NCBI RefSeq assembly: GCF_000798815.1
Contig: NZ_JTLD01000033.1
Span: 124,001 to 188,000 of the forward strand
Direction of reading: 5' to 3'
Length of the DNA: 64,000 nucleotides
From: Alistipes sp. ZOR0009
GTDB taxonomy: Bacteria > Bacteroidota > Bacteroidia > Bacteroidales > ZOR0009
Below are positions 18,094-27,562 of the stretch, one piece after another. Under the pieces are notes generated by a model, which saw nothing but the letters and a program-made list of their open reading frames with translations, was not told the DNA's origin and did not search any database. Made by a program: the position numbers and the translations under genes. How positions within the stretch are numbered: position 1 is the first letter of the stretch; every line of letters begins with the position of its first letter.

Positions 18094-18366
18094 ATGAGCT
18101 ATTTAACAGCAGAAAAGAAAGAAGAGATTTTTCAACAGTACGGGAAGTCTAATATCGACACTGGCTCAGCAGAAGGTCAGATTGCGCTATTTTCATACCG
18201 TATCAATCACTTAACCGGGCATCTCAAAACTCACCGTAAGGACTATGACACTCAGCGTTCGCTACTTAAGTTGGTGGGTAAGAGAAGAAGACTGCTCGAA
18301 TATTTGAAGGATACAGAAATTGAAAGATATAGAGCAATCATTAAGGCTCTTAACTTGAGAAAATAA
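18094..18366 (+). CDS. rpsO: 30S ribosomal protein S15
   Basis: S15 binds 16S rRNA early in small-subunit assembly. The 90-residue length is normal. The conserved [22 protein letters not shown] and [12 protein letters not shown] segments are present. It is followed by a terminator and then pnp, the classical rpsO-pnp order. Confidence 0.97.
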   Translation: MSYLTAEKKEEIFQQYGKSNIDTGSAEGQIALFSYRINHLTGHLKTHRKDYDTQRSLLKLVGKRRRLLEYLKDTEIERYRAIIKALNLRK

Positions 18367-18370
18367 TTTT

Positions 18371-18423
18371 AAAAGGCAATTGCAAAATTGCCTTTTTTTA
18401 TACTCCCTTTTGTTAAAAGGGAG
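18371..18423 (+). terminator. Terminator after rpsO plus a second hairpin before pnp
   Basis: AAGGCAATT/AATTGCCTT with seven T (18373-18399) is a good terminator. It is followed at once by a second stem, ACTCCCTTTT/AAAAGGGAGT (18402-18424). A TATATTTG at 18424-18431 resembles a -7 box for pnp but lacks a -33 at the right distance. The second stem could act in pnp mRNA decay or autoregulation, as at rpsO-pnp in other bacteria. That is inference. Confidence 0.65.
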
Positions 18424-18469
18424 TATATTTGTTTCTAATACAGAGTTTAGAATTAAATAAACAGTTTAT

Positions 18470-20662
18470 ATGTATAATGCTATCCAGAAAACAATCGACC
18501 TTGGTGATGGCAGAGTTATCGAGATTGAAACTGGCAAGTTAGCCAAGCAAGCCGATGGCTCAGTGGTTGTTAAGATGGGCAAGACAATGCTTCTTGCTAC
18601 GGTTACCGCCGCTAAAGATGCTAAAGAGGATGTTGATTTTATGCCTCTATCGGTTGATTACAAGGAAAAATTTGCAGCTACAGGGCGTTTCCCTGGTGGC
18701 TTTATGAAGCGTGAAGCAAAGCCTTCTGACTACGAAATTCTTGTATCTCGTTTGGTAGACCGAGCTCTTCGTCCGCTATTCCCTGATGATTTTCATGCAG
18801 AAGTTTTTGTTACCGTAAACCTAATTTCTGCCGATAAAGATATTATGCCCGACGCCCTAGCCGGATTGGCAGCATCGGCAGCATTAGCCGTTTCTGATAT
18901 TCCGTTCAACGGACCTATTTCGGAGGTGCGCGTTGCCCGTGTTAACGGTGAAATGATGATTAATCCTACTTTTTCTCAGCTAAAGCAGGCAGATATCGAC
19001 ATCATGGTTGCCGCTACTATCGACAATATAATGATGGTAGAAGGTGAAATGAAGGAAGTTTCTGAAACTGACATGCTAGAGGCTATTAAGTTTGCGCATG
19101 AGGCAATAAAAAAGCATTGTACTGCTCAAATGGAGTTGGCTGAAATGGTGGGAAAAACCGTAAAGCGTACTTACTGCCATGAGCGTAATGATGATGAGCT
19201 TCGCGAGCAGGTTTGGACTGCTACCTACGATAAGGTATACGAGGTGGCTAAAGGAATGACCTCTAAGCATGAGCGTTCTGACAAGTTTGCGGCCGTTTTA
19301 GAGGAGTATAAAACCACTCTTCCTGAAGAGGTTCTTGCAGAAAAGGCAGCCTTAGTAGGTCGCTACTTCCATGATGTGCAAAAGGAGGCAATGCGTCGTA
19401 TGATTATTGACGAAGGGTTGCGTTTGGATGGTCGTGATACCAAAACGATTCGTCCAATTTGGAGTGAGGTAGACTACCTTCCTGCAGCTCATGGTTCTGC
19501 TGTGTTTACTCGTGGCGAAACCCAGTCGCTTACGACCGTAACCTTAGGTACTAAACTTGACGAAAAACAAGTTGATGAGGTTCTTATTCAAGGAACTGAG
19601 CAATTTGTATTGCATTATAACTTCCCTCCATTTTCGACAGGTGACGCTCGTGCATCACGTGGCTTAAGCCGTCGTGAGGTGGGACACGGAAACTTGGCAT
19701 TCCGCGCTCTTAAGCCTGTGGTACCTTTGAATCCAGAAAATCCATACGCAGTTCGTATTGTTTCTGATATTCTAGAATCAAACGGTTCTTCATCTATGGC
19801 TACTGTATGTGCAGGTACACTTGCGCTTATGGATGCTGGTGTTAAGATTAAGCGTCCAGTTTCTGGTATTGCCATGGGGCTTATCGCTGATAAGAAGACC
19901 GGTAAATTTGCTGTACTTTCAGACATTCTTGGAGATGAAGATCACTTAGGTGATATGGACTTCAAGGTGACCGGTACTGAAAACGGGATTACGGCTACCC
20001 AGATGGACATCAAGGTGGATGGTTTATCCTATGAGGTGCTATCTCAAGCTTTAGAGCAAGCTCGTGCTGGACGTATGCATATCCTAGGTAAGATCCTAGA
20101 AACAATGAAGGAGCCTCGCGAGGACTTCAAGCCTCACGTGCCACGTATTGAGCAGTTGATTATTCCAAAAGAATTTATTGGTGCTGTTATTGGGCCAGGA
20201 GGAAAGATCATTCAAGAGATCCAAAAAGAAACCAATACTACCATTACTATTTCTGAAGTAGACAGCAAGGGTATTGTTGATATCTACAGCGAAGATAGAG
20301 ATGGGCTACAGGCTGCCGCTCAGAAAATTAAGGCAATAGTAGCTGTTCCTGAAGAGGGTGAAATCTACCGAGGTAAGGTTAAGTCAATTCTTCAGTTTGG
20401 TGCATTTGTAGAGATTCTTCCAGGTAAAGACGGGCTTCTTCACATTTCGGAAATTGATCATAAGCGTGTAGAAAAGGTTGAAGACGTTCTTAAGGAAGGC
20501 GATATCATTGATGTTAAGCTTATAGAGGTTGATAAAAAAACTGGCAAGCTGAAGTTGAGCCGTAGGGCGCTTCTTCCAAAACCAGAGCAGGCTCCAAGAG
20601 AACCTCGTCCTGATGGACCTAAAAGAGGGGATAGACCAGCCAATCCAAATAAGGCCGACTAG
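18470..20662 (+). CDS. pnp: Polyribonucleotide nucleotidyltransferase (PNPase)
   Basis: PNPase degrades RNA 3'-5' phosphorolytically and can add tails. The 730-residue protein has two RNase PH-like domains (about 1-220 and 310-550), the second with [24 protein letters not shown] domain follows with GPGGK (near 580) and then an S1 domain (about 622-690, [20 protein letters not shown]). The last 25 residues are Pro/Arg-rich and disordered. Length and order are standard. Confidence 0.97.
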   Translation: MYNAIQKTIDLGDGRVIEIETGKLAKQADGSVVVKMGKTMLLATVTAAKDAKEDVDFMPLSVDYKEKFAATGRFPGGFMKREAKPSDYEILVSRLVDRALRPLFPDDFHAEVFVTVNLISADKDIMPDALAGLAASAALAVSDIPFNGPISEVRVARVNGEMMINPTFSQLKQADIDIMVAATIDNIMMVEGEMKEVSETDMLEAIKFAHEAIKKHCTAQMELAEMVGKTVKRTYCHERNDDELREQVWTATYDKVYEVAKGMTSKHERSDKFAAVLEEYKTTLPEEVLAEKAALVGRYFHDVQKEAMRRMIIDEGLRLDGRDTKTIRPIWSEVDYLPAAHGSAVFTRGETQSLTTVTLGTKLDEKQVDEVLIQGTEQFVLHYNFPPFSTGDARASRGLSRREVGHGNLAFRALKPVVPLNPENPYAVRIVSDILESNGSSSMATVCAGTLALMDAGVKIKRPVSGIAMGLIADKKTGKFAVLSDILGDEDHLGDMDFKVTGTENGITATQMDIKVDGLSYEVLSQALEQARAGRMHILGKILETMKEPREDFKPHVPRIEQLIIPKEFIGAVIGPGGKIIQEIQKETNTTITISEVDSKGIVDIYSEDRDGLQAAAQKIKAIVAVPEEGEIYRGKVKSILQFGAFVEILPGKDGLLHISEIDHKRVEKVEDVLKEGDIIDVKLIEVDKKTGKLKLSRRALLPKPEQAPREPRPDGPKRGDRPANPNKAD

Positions 20663-20684
20663 CATTATCGAATAGAGATAGAGG

Positions 20685-20712
20685 AGGGGGAGAATCATTT
20701 TCCCCCTTTTTT
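20685..20712 (+). terminator. Terminator of pnp
   Basis: AGGGGGA (20685-20691) pairs with TCCCCCT (20701-20707), followed by a T run. Confidence 0.8.
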
Positions 20713-20918
20713 GCTAACAAGGATAAATGGAATAGGATATTTTTTGAACTTTTGGCCTAAAAGTTGCTTACTGTAGACTAAATGCCGAACGGCGTTTTTG
20801 TTTTTTAAAAAGAGCATTTATTTGTTGCATTATTTCGTTTTTAGCTTAAAGATTTATAAGTTTGCAAGTAAATGACCTGTATTTAAATAAAACTTTAATA
20901 CAAAATAGACAAGCGATT

Positions 20919-22655
20919 ATGAGAAACATTCGTATTAGCTATTTAGCATCGATGGTGGCTGCTATTCTACTTCTAGGAAGTTGTAGCAATCCAGAAAAGA
21001 TGAAGAAAGCTGCTGATCAAGTGAAGGTGACTTGTGTTCCTACCTCATTGGAAGCTAAGGCTGGAGTGGTAAAGGCGAAGATTAACGTTAGCTTTCCTCC
21101 AAAATTCTTTAACAAGAAGGCGGTTCTAGAAGTAACTCCTGTTCTTGTTTACAGTGGTGGCGAAGTTCTTGCACCAACCAAGGTTCTTCAAGGTGAAGAC
21201 GTAAAGGATAACTACCAAGTTATTAACTACGAAACAGGTGGTAGCTACGAGCAAGAAGTTGAATTCCCTTTCAACGATCAATTGCGCATGGCAACACTTC
21301 AGCTTCGTGTAAATATTCTTTACAAGAAGAAGTCAATTCCTTTCGATCAACCATTTAAGTTGGCAGATGGAGTTAGCGCTCTTTACACAATGGCAAACAA
21401 CGCTGCTCAACCTATTTTCTACCAACAAACTTACCAAAGAGTTACCCCAGAGCAACAAAGCGCTGACATTCTATTTATGATCAACCAAGCAGTTGTTCGT
21501 AAGAAAGAACTTACAAAAGATCAAGTTAAGGCTCTAGAGTCTTACATTGCTGCTGCTAAGGCTGACTCTGTAAACAAATCTTTCGAAGGTCTTGCTATCA
21601 AATCTTACGCTTCTCCAGACGGTTCTGTAGAGCTTAATGATAAGCTATCTGCAAAGCGTGGTACTGAAACTAACAAGGCTGTAGCATCTGTTTTTGCACC
21701 TAAAAAAGCGAAGAAGGCTAAGGTTGCTAAGGGATCTTCAATCAATGCTCAAGTTTCATCTCTTGGTGAAGACTGGGACGGATTTGTTGCTTTAGTTAAC
21801 AAGTCTAATATTGCTGATAAGGAACTTATTCTTCGCGTTGTTTCTATGTACAATGATCCAAACGTACGTGATCGCGAAATCAAGAATATTTCTGCTGCAT
21901 GGCCAGATCTTAAGAACACCATTCTTCCTGCTCTTAGAAAGTCTAGCTTAATTGCTAATGTTAACAACATTGGTCTTTCTGACGATCAGATCAAGGCTAA
22001 GATTGCTAACAAAGACTTTACTAATGTATCTGCAGATCAGTTGGTTTATGGTGCAACTCTTTCTTCTGATATGAACTACAAGATTGCAGCTTACCAAGGT
22101 GCTATCCAACTAGATTCTAAGAACTACAAGGCAATTAACAACCTAGGAGCTATCTACCTACTTCAAGGTAAGGTTGCTGACGCTGCTTCTCAATTCGAGG
22201 CTGCTGCTGCAATCAACAATGACGGTATTGTAAAGAATAACCTAGGAGCTGTTGCTCTAGCTCAAGGCAAGGTTGCTGAGGCTGAAAAATTATTCATCCA
22301 AGCAGGTGATGCTGGTGAGCAGGTTAAGTACAACCTTGGTGCAATTGCTATAACTAAGGGTCAATACACTGCAGCAGTAGATTACCTTGCAGGTACAAAC
22401 TCATTCAACCAAGCTCTTGCTCTTCTTCTTGTAGGCAAGACTGAAAATTCTGCAAAAGTTCTTGAGCAAGTAAATTCACCTAAGGGGTACTACCTAAAGG
22501 CTGTTATTGCTGCTCGTCAAGGAAACGAATCTGCAGTATTGAGCAACTTGAAGCAAGCTATTTCTGGTGATGCTTCTTTAAAGAAACTTGCTGTAACAGA
22601 GTACGAATTCCGTGCTTACCTTCAAAATGCAGCATTCCAGGCAATTGCTCAGTAA
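20919..22655 (+). CDS. OmpA-like/TPR lipoprotein
   Basis: I choose ATG 20919, not the upstream in-frame ATG at 20862, for two reasons. The protein then begins with a clean lipoprotein signal (LLLGSC, Cys22). A TAAGTTTG -7 box occupies 20857-20864, so the longer version would start on its own promoter. The 578-residue protein has an N-terminal beta-rich part, an OmpA-like middle (FEGLAIKSYASPDGSVELNDKLSAKR broken here as seen near residue 210-240), and TPR-like repeats from about 395 (YKAINNLGAIYLLQGKVADA, VKNNLGAVALAQGKVAEA). Codons are strikingly uniform (GCT, AAG, GTT, CAA), as expected for a very abundant protein. It is probably a periplasmic-facing outer-membrane lipoprotein. Function is unknown. 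Confidence 0.78.
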   Translation: MRNIRISYLASMVAAILLLGSCSNPEKMKKAADQVKVTCVPTSLEAKAGVVKAKINVSFPPKFFNKKAVLEVTPVLVYSGGEVLAPTKVLQGEDVKDNYQVINYETGGSYEQEVEFPFNDQLRMATLQLRVNILYKKKSIPFDQPFKLADGVSALYTMANNAAQPIFYQQTYQRVTPEQQSADILFMINQAVVRKKELTKDQVKALESYIAAAKADSVNKSFEGLAIKSYASPDGSVELNDKLSAKRGTETNKAVASVFAPKKAKKAKVAKGSSINAQVSSLGEDWDGFVALVNKSNIADKELILRVVSMYNDPNVRDREIKNISAAWPDLKNTILPALRKSSLIANVNNIGLSDDQIKAKIANKDFTNVSADQLVYGATLSSDMNYKIAAYQGAIQLDSKNYKAINNLGAIYLLQGKVADAASQFEAAAAINNDGIVKNNLGAVALAQGKVAEAEKLFIQAGDAGEQVKYNLGAIAITKGQYTAAVDYLAGTNSFNQALALLLVGKTENSAKVLEQVNSPKGYYLKAVIAARQGNESAVLSNLKQAISGDASLKKLAVTEYEFRAYLQNAAFQAIAQ

Positions 22656-22671
22656 CTGAGTTAAGATAAAT

Positions 22672-22703
22672 AAAAAAGGCGATCCTTTAGGATCGCCTTT
22701 TTT
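22672..22703. terminator. Bidirectional terminator
   Basis: A perfect 14-bp stem (22672-22685 / 22690-22703) with A and T runs separates the lipoprotein gene from the convergent methyltransferase gene. Confidence 0.9.
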
Positions 22704-23233
22704 TATAAGGCCATTTTTCTAAAAAAGTCCCACATAATAATACCTGCCGTTACCGACACATTTAGGGAATGTTTTGTCCCTTCTTGTGGAATTTCTATGG
22801 CGAGATTACTCGCCTTGACAACTTCTTCGTCCACACCTTTTACTTCGTTACCGAATATTAGCGCGTATTTCTCTTCTTTTTTCACCTCGAAATTTTGGAG
22901 CTTAATGCTACCTTCCACTTGTTCTACAGCAATTATGGTATAACCCTCTTCTTTTAGCTGTTTTATGGCATCGAGGCATTCGCCAAAGTATTCCCATGTA
23001 ACGCTCTTTTCTGCGCCCAATGCCGTTTTGTGGATTTCCTTATTGGGGGGAGTTGAACAAATTCCTGTTAGCACCACTTTTTCAACTCTAAAGGCATCTC
23101 CTGTACGAAATACGGAGCCTATGTTGTTTTGGCTTCTGACGTTATCGAGAACGATTGCTATAGGGTATTTTTCGACTCTTTTGAACTCTTCAACATCTAT
23201 TCTGTTTAACTCGTGTATTTCTAGCTTCCTCAT
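22703..23233 (-). CDS. TrmH/SpoU family RNA 2'-O-methyltransferase
   Basis: A SPOUT-class SAM-dependent methyltransferase of 176 residues, acting on tRNA or rRNA. Motif 1 is NNIGSVFRTGDAF, motif 2 is LIFGNEVKGVDEE and motif 3 is IPQEGTKHSLNVSVTAGI; together they form the knotted cofactor site. It lacks the N-terminal substrate-binding domain of RlmB, so the target cannot be named. Divergent from sucC. Confidence 0.85.
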   Translation of the reverse strand: MRKLEIHELNRIDVEEFKRVEKYPIAIVLDNVRSQNNIGSVFRTGDAFRVEKVVLTGICSTPPNKEIHKTALGAEKSVTWEYFGECLDAIKQLKEEGYTIIAVEQVEGSIKLQNFEVKKEEKYALIFGNEVKGVDEEVVKASNLAIEIPQEGTKHSLNVSVTAGIIMWDFFRKMAL

Positions 23234-23302
23234 TTTAATTTCAAAATTGAGGGGTAAAGATACAACAACCTAACATTTAAACCACTCCTAACTTTTATCA
23301 AT

Positions 23303-24490
23303 ATGAATCTACACGAGTATCAGGCTAAAGAAATTCTCACCGGATATGGAGTTCAAGTTCCATATGGAATTTTGGCGTATACACCTCAAGAGGCTCGAAA
23401 TGCGGCAACGCAGATAGAGGATAAAACGGGCTCAAAACTCTGGGTGATTAAGGCACAAGTACATGCTGGTGGACGCGGTAAGGGTGGCGGTGTAAAGGTG
23501 GCCAAAACATTGGATATGGTCGAAGATGTTGCTGAGAAGATTATTGGAATGCATCTCGTTACGCCGCAAACAACATCAGAAGGAAAACTTGTCAGAAAGG
23601 TGTTGGTCACTCAGGATGTTTACTATCCAGGAGAGTCTGAACCCAAGGAACTCTATTTATCCATATTGCTTGATAGAAAACTCGGTAAAAATGCCATCGT
23701 CTTTTCGACCGAGGGTGGTATGGATATAGAGGAGGTTGCACATAAAACACCTCAGCTAATCCACAAGGAAGTTGTGGAGCCAGTCGGTTTACAGGAAAAT
23801 CAGATTCGAAATATTGCATTTAAGTTAGGCTTGAGAGGAGAAAGCCTAAAGAACTTCGGAAAGTTTATTAGAGCGGCTTACGATGCTTACCTGAAATCGG
23901 ACGCTTCTTTACTTGAAATTAATCCGCTTTTAAAGGCTTCTGATAATAAAATATTCGCTGTTGATGCCAAAATGAGCATTGATGATAACGCGCTATTTCG
24001 TCATCCTAATATTGCGGCTTATAGAGATAAAGACGAGGAGGATTTATTTGAAGTAGAGGCTTCAGAAAGCAACCTTAACTTTATAAAACTGGATGGGAAT
24101 GTCGGGTGTATGGTGAATGGAGCCGGCTTGGCAATGGCTACAATGGATATTATTAAGCTTTCAGGTGGAGAGCCCGCCAACTTTTTGGATGTTGGAGGAG
24201 GGGCTAATGCAACTACCGTCGAAGCAGGGTTTAGAATAATTCTTAAGGATCCCAATGTAAAGGCGATTCTCATTAATGTATTTGGCGGTATTGTTCGCTG
24301 CGATAGGGTTGCTCAAGGTATTGTTGGCGCTTATCAAAAAATAGGAGCCATTGATGTGCCAGTGATAGTTCGTTTGCAGGGGACAAATGCTGTAGAAGGT
24401 AAGAGAATTTTGGATGAATCTGGACTAAAAGTTTTATCTGCGATATCCTTGCTAGATGCTGCAAAGCTGGTTAAGGATGCAGTTGGTTGA
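23303..24490 (+). CDS. sucC: Succinate-CoA ligase beta subunit
   Basis: The beta subunit binds nucleotide and, with the alpha subunit SucD, interconverts succinyl-CoA and succinate with ATP/GTP formation. The 395-residue protein begins [11 protein letters not shown]. The ATP-grasp region contains [14 protein letters not shown]. The C-terminal ligase domain has LDVGGGAN and [11 protein letters not shown]. The usual downstream sucD is absent: a terminator follows and the next gene is convergent. The alpha subunit must be encoded elsewhere. Confidence 0.95.
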   Translation: MNLHEYQAKEILTGYGVQVPYGILAYTPQEARNAATQIEDKTGSKLWVIKAQVHAGGRGKGGGVKVAKTLDMVEDVAEKIIGMHLVTPQTTSEGKLVRKVLVTQDVYYPGESEPKELYLSILLDRKLGKNAIVFSTEGGMDIEEVAHKTPQLIHKEVVEPVGLQENQIRNIAFKLGLRGESLKNFGKFIRAAYDAYLKSDASLLEINPLLKASDNKIFAVDAKMSIDDNALFRHPNIAAYRDKDEEDLFEVEASESNLNFIKLDGNVGCMVNGAGLAMATMDIIKLSGGEPANFLDVGGGANATTVEAGFRIILKDPNVKAILINVFGGIVRCDRVAQGIVGAYQKIGAIDVPVIVRLQGTNAVEGKRILDESGLKVLSAISLLDAAKLVKDAVG

Positions 24491-24503
24491 ATTGTTTACT
24501 AGC

Positions 24504-24533
24504 AAAAAGGCTGATCATCTGATCAGCCTTTTT
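24504..24533. terminator. Bidirectional terminator
   Basis: AAAAAGGCTGATCA / TGATCAGCCTTTTT (24504-24517 / 24520-24533) separates sucC and the convergent arcA. Confidence 0.88.
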
Positions 24534-24537
24534 TATT

Positions 24538-25788
24538 TTACCAGTTAACGCTTTGTCTTCTTACGGGCATTGTCATACATCTGGCACCACCTCCACCACG
24601 AGGAAGTTCAGATCCATCTATTGTTACAACGCATTTGCTGTAGCTGTTGATGTCAACAATATTGTTGATTACGTCTTTTGCTCTGAGGATTTCAAATCCA
24701 TGCTTATTCATTTGCTCCATGGTGTAGATGTTGCGGGCGTACCCCATCACTTTTCCTGGTGCAAAGGCAAAGAAGTTGGCGCCGCTATGCCACTGCTCGC
24801 GCTCTTGATTCCAAATGTCTTTAGTTCCTCCACAAACAACAGGCTCCAAATCCATTCCTAGCGACTTAAGTGCAACAAGCATATTGTCGACAGCCTTAAT
24901 ATCAACTTTGTTGTTGTCAATGGTGATATGCACTGTTTGATACTTGTTGTTCTCAAGGATAATTGGTTCGTAAACCATACACTTGTTGTAGTCCAGTAGA
25001 GTAAACACCATGTCTAGGTGGATAAATGACTCTGGGGTATCGGGTAGTTCCTGTACAATGATGTGGAACTTCTTTTTATTAGTCCTTTTCAGAAGGCGAG
25101 TTAAAATGAAGTCGATTCCTTGAGTGGTTGTTCTGCATCCATTGCCAATGAGCAATACGTCTTCTCGGGCTACAATAACATCTCCTCCTTCTATGGATAT
25201 CGCTTTTGCATCCATGGAGTTGTATGGGTTGACCGTTGAGGTTATAAATTCACCAGAGTGGTTGAATATTGCCTCCATAATGATGGCTTCTCTATCGCGG
25301 ACGCCGTTGGCCATCTTCCCGATTAAAACTTTGTCGTTTACCGAGATTGAAGCATCTCTAGTGAAGTAGAAGTTGTAAAGGGGTTGTAGGGAATAGCGAT
25401 CTTTGCTTAAAAAGTTGGTAAGCGTATTACGCTTAAGCGGTAAACCTTCTACTAGAAGCTTGGCTAATGTGGGCGCTGGTAGGTCTATTAGATCTTCTAC
25501 AAGCGGGAGAACCTTTTCTGACGCGCAGATATTTTGAATAAGAACTTCCTTGACCGTCTGATTCGATAGGGTTTTGGTTAGCAGGTCGCCAATTTCAAAA
25601 GTCTGAGTTACTTTACTTAGTACGCCTTTTACTTGCTGGTATTCCTTCTTGGCTACGGCAAGATTAAGGATATCGCTGTATAATGCCCTTTGAGCATTCT
25701 CTGGAGTCATATTCTCAACTTCAGCACCTGGCGTATGGAGTATAACGCCTTCCAGTACTCCAAATTCAGAGCTTACACTTACTTCCAT
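24538..25788 (-). CDS. arcA: Arginine deiminase
   Basis: The enzyme hydrolyses arginine to citrulline and ammonia, the first step of the arginine deiminase energy pathway, and also gives acid protection. The 416-residue protein shows the guanidino-group-modifying signatures FTRD, EGGD and HLDMVF. The catalytic Cys404 is in GGARCMTMP near the C-terminus. No ornithine carbamoyltransferase or carbamate kinase gene is adjacent, so the pathway is not clustered here. It has its own consensus promoter and is divergent from a LuxR-like regulator gene that could control it. Confidence 0.93.
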   Translation of the reverse strand: MEVSVSSEFGVLEGVILHTPGAEVENMTPENAQRALYSDILNLAVAKKEYQQVKGVLSKVTQTFEIGDLLTKTLSNQTVKEVLIQNICASEKVLPLVEDLIDLPAPTLAKLLVEGLPLKRNTLTNFLSKDRYSLQPLYNFYFTRDASISVNDKVLIGKMANGVRDREAIIMEAIFNHSGEFITSTVNPYNSMDAKAISIEGGDVIVAREDVLLIGNGCRTTTQGIDFILTRLLKRTNKKKFHIIVQELPDTPESFIHLDMVFTLLDYNKCMVYEPIILENNKYQTVHITIDNNKVDIKAVDNMLVALKSLGMDLEPVVCGGTKDIWNQEREQWHSGANFFAFAPGKVMGYARNIYTMEQMNKHGFEILRAKDVINNIVDINSYSKCVVTIDGSELPRGGGGARCMTMPVRRQSVNW

Positions 25789-25819
25789 GAGTTAATAGTT
25801 TCATTTTTATGAATGAGGC

Positions 25820-25850
25820 CAAAAATACGATTAAGGTTACACATTCCAAA
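25820..25850 (-). promoter_or_regulatory. Promoter of arcA
   Basis: On the minus strand TTG (25849-25847), a 19-nt spacer and TATTTTTG (25827-25820) are a strong Bacteroidota promoter 31 nt before the arcA start. Confidence 0.68.
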
Positions 25851-25934
25851 ACTAAATTTAGGACTTTTTAGGCACGTTGTAATGTGTGAAAAATATTTAA
25901 ATTTAAACCAGTAAAGCATACTAAAGTTAATATT

Positions 25935-26708
25935 ATGGGTTTCGGGTATTTTGTCTCTAATTCTTTGTTGATTTTCAAGGAAGTGGATGTCGGTTGTATG
26001 GCCTTTCGTGATTTCCATTCTGATTTTGGGCTCTTTTTTGTACGCGAAATGGGGCATACGAAGGTTGCAGATAATATTTTGATTTGCTGTTTACATTCGA
26101 ATGTTATTGTAGAAGAGTTGATAGGAAACTCCATATGCAGCATAACCTTCTTTGTTCTGTTTTTATGCTTGGTGATGCTGGCTGCTTATCTCTGGATTGC
26201 GAACAAGAATCTTCGGCGGCAGGTTGCTGAGGTTGAAAATAGATTTGAGCAGATCAAAAAGGAGCAAGACGAAATTTTGCAGAATGTGACAAACAAGGAG
26301 ATTGCTCTGAAAATTATGGAACCGATATCTCGGAACAACCTCATTCGTAGCTTAAAAATAAAAATCAAAAAGGTGCGCGAAAAGTTCACAGGAAAGGACG
26401 TTGGGGTGATAGATGGGCTCGTGATAGAGCTGAGCAAGCATGAGGAAACAAGGCTTTGGCTGTTGTTTGAAAAGAAATTTTCAGCTGCTTATCCTACTTT
26501 TTTTAAAAACCTGAAGAAAGATTATGCTGATTTGACGCTTGCCGATCTTAAGATATGCGCGTTGGTTAGGGTTGGAATTACCACAAAAGATATGGCCGAA
26601 ATTGTGAACGTTGGGTTTAAGACCGCAGAAGCAATACGAACTAAGCTTAGGCGGACATTTGAGCTAGAACATAATGAGTCGTTAGGCGAATTCTTGCAGA
26701 AGTACTAG
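25935..26708 (+). CDS. Membrane-anchored LuxR-like HTH regulator
   Basis: This 257-residue protein has one transmembrane segment (about 66-88), then a basic coiled coil (about 90-125). At the C-terminus it has a helix-turn-helix of the LuxR type (LTLADLKICALVRVGITTK..., about 198-250). Many Bacteroidota regulators have periplasmic TPRs, a transmembrane helix, a coiled coil and this HTH. Here the TPR part is missing and the first 65 residues look unstructured, so either the start is downstream (Met22 or Met39) or the gene is a 5'-truncated relic. It is divergent from arcA, so arcA is an obvious candidate target, but nothing proves it. Confidence 0.6.
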   Translation: MGFGYFVSNSLLIFKEVDVGCMAFRDFHSDFGLFFVREMGHTKVADNILICCLHSNVIVEELIGNSICSITFFVLFLCLVMLAAYLWIANKNLRRQVAEVENRFEQIKKEQDEILQNVTNKEIALKIMEPISRNNLIRSLKIKIKKVREKFTGKDVGVIDGLVIELSKHEETRLWLLFEKKFSAAYPTFFKNLKKDYADLTLADLKICALVRVGITTKDMAEIVNVGFKTAEAIRTKLRRTFELEHNESLGEFLQKY

Positions 26709-26766
26709 AAAGGGAAAGGATGTCGAAGCATCCTTTTGATTCCCCGTAATGCATATAAATTCAAAC

Positions 26767-26796
26767 AAAAAAGCCACCGATAAATCGATGGCTTTT
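26767..26796 (-). terminator. Terminator of the tRNA cluster
   Basis: AAGCCATCGA / TCGGTGGCTT on the minus strand forms a 10-bp stem with one G-U pair and a T run. It follows the last tRNA-Pro. Confidence 0.75.
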
Positions 26797-26797
26797 G

Positions 26798-26872
26798 TCG
26801 GGGTGGCAGGATTCGAACCTGCGACCTCCTGCTCCCAAAGCAGGCGCGATAACCGGGCTACGCTACACCCCG
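26798..26872 (-). tRNA. tRNA-Pro (anticodon TGG), copy 2
   Basis: On the minus strand the acceptor arms CGGGGTG/CACCCCG (plus discriminator A) and the anticodon loop TTTGGGA (anticodon TGG) are intact, as is the T-loop GGTTCGAATCC. CCA is not encoded. The tRNA body is identical to the neighbouring copy. Confidence 0.95.
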
Positions 26873-26886
26873 TCGTTTTTATTTTA

Positions 26887-26907
26887 AGACAAGCGACGAA
26901 CTTGTCT
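26887..26907 (-). other. Spacer hairpin between the two tRNA-Pro genes
   Basis: AGACAAG/CTTGTCT forms a 7-bp stem in the 46-nt spacer. It is probably a processing or stabilising element of the tRNA precursor. Confidence 0.4.
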
Positions 26908-26918
26908 CCGGTTTTTTG

Positions 26919-26993
26919 TCGGGGTGGCAGGATTCGAACCTGCGACCTCCTGCTCCCAAAGCAGGCGCGATAACCGGGCTACGCTACACCCCG
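26919..26993 (-). tRNA. tRNA-Pro (anticodon TGG), copy 1
   Basis: Same 75-nt cloverleaf as the next copy, with acceptor CGGGGTG/CACCCCG, anticodon TGG and no encoded CCA. It is transcribed after tRNA-Ser from the promoter near 27110-27138. Confidence 0.95.
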
Positions 26994-27001
26994 TTTAACT
27001 G

Positions 27002-27088
27002 CGGTGAGGGGGGGATTCGAACCCCCGGTACGGTTACCCGTACGGCAGTTTAGCAAACTGCTGGTTTCAGCCACTCACCCACCTCACC
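27002..27088 (-). tRNA. tRNA-Ser (anticodon GCT)
   Basis: The acceptor stem is GGTGAGG/CCTCACC with discriminator G. The anticodon stem GCAGT/ACTGC encloses TTGCTAA (anticodon GCT). The long variable arm GTACGGGTAACCGTAC is typical of serine tRNAs. CCA is not encoded. Confidence 0.95.
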
Positions 27089-27108
27089 AGTTTTTCGTGA
27101 TTGCGGTG

Positions 27109-27139
27109 CAAAGATAAGGACATTTTCCAAGTTGCCAAA
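27109..27139 (-). promoter_or_regulatory. Promoter of the tRNA-Ser-Pro-Pro cluster
   Basis: On the minus strand TTTG (27139-27136), a 19-nt spacer and a perfect TATCTTTG (27116-27109) lie about 20 nt before the tRNA-Ser 5' end. This is one of the clearest promoters in the window and supports the phylum assignment. Confidence 0.75.
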
Positions 27140-27273
27140 CATTCGAGGAACATTTTATCTACATTATTTTGCCTCTACACCGATTTTACGCTTGGTTTTG
27201 CTCCTCATTGTTCTGAAAATTAAGAGAGTTGTTAAAAAATGACAATCCCCTTAATTTGTTTGAATAGGTGATA

Positions 27274-27552
27274 TTATTCAATTGTAGCACTTATTCCGCG
27301 TAGCAAAAGCGCCTCGCGCATGGGTTCGAGATACGAGTATTCGCCATGCTTAACATCGCATTTTCCTTTTAGATGGGCCAAAAGAGTGCATTGTTCGGCC
27401 TGCTCGCTATTGTGGCGGCATACTTCAATTAGCGATTCCATTACGTGTTCAAAATCATTTACCTCATCGTTGTGAAGTATTAACGCGTACTTGTTGGTCT
27501 GTTTTTTTTTAATGTTTTCCTTCAAATCAGGAAAAAGGCTCTCCAAACTCAT
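27274..27552 (-). CDS. clpS: ATP-dependent Clp protease adaptor ClpS
   Basis: ClpS delivers N-degron substrates to ClpA/ClpC-ClpP. The 92-residue protein has the family core ALILHNDEVNDFEHVMESL (27-46), where Asn28-Asp29 help form the N-degron pocket, and the C-terminal helix/strand region. Its start is 10 bp past the stop of the large TPR/PD40 gene upstream, so the two may share a transcript. Confidence 0.9.
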   Translation of the reverse strand: MSLESLFPDLKENIKKKQTNKYALILHNDEVNDFEHVMESLIEVCRHNSEQAEQCTLLAHLKGKCDVKHGEYSYLEPMREALLLRGISATIE

Positions 27553-27562
27553 TGTAACCTCC

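Noticed and set aside
20862-20918. N-terminal extension of the OmpA/TPR lipoprotein
   Set aside because: The extra ATG overlaps a consensus -7 box and would bury the lipoprotein signal sequence.
26749-26973. Open frame over the tRNA-Pro genes (GFEPATSCSQSRRDNRATLHP-type product)
   Set aside because: This is the well-known spurious product of antisense tRNA sequence. The tRNAs explain it completely.
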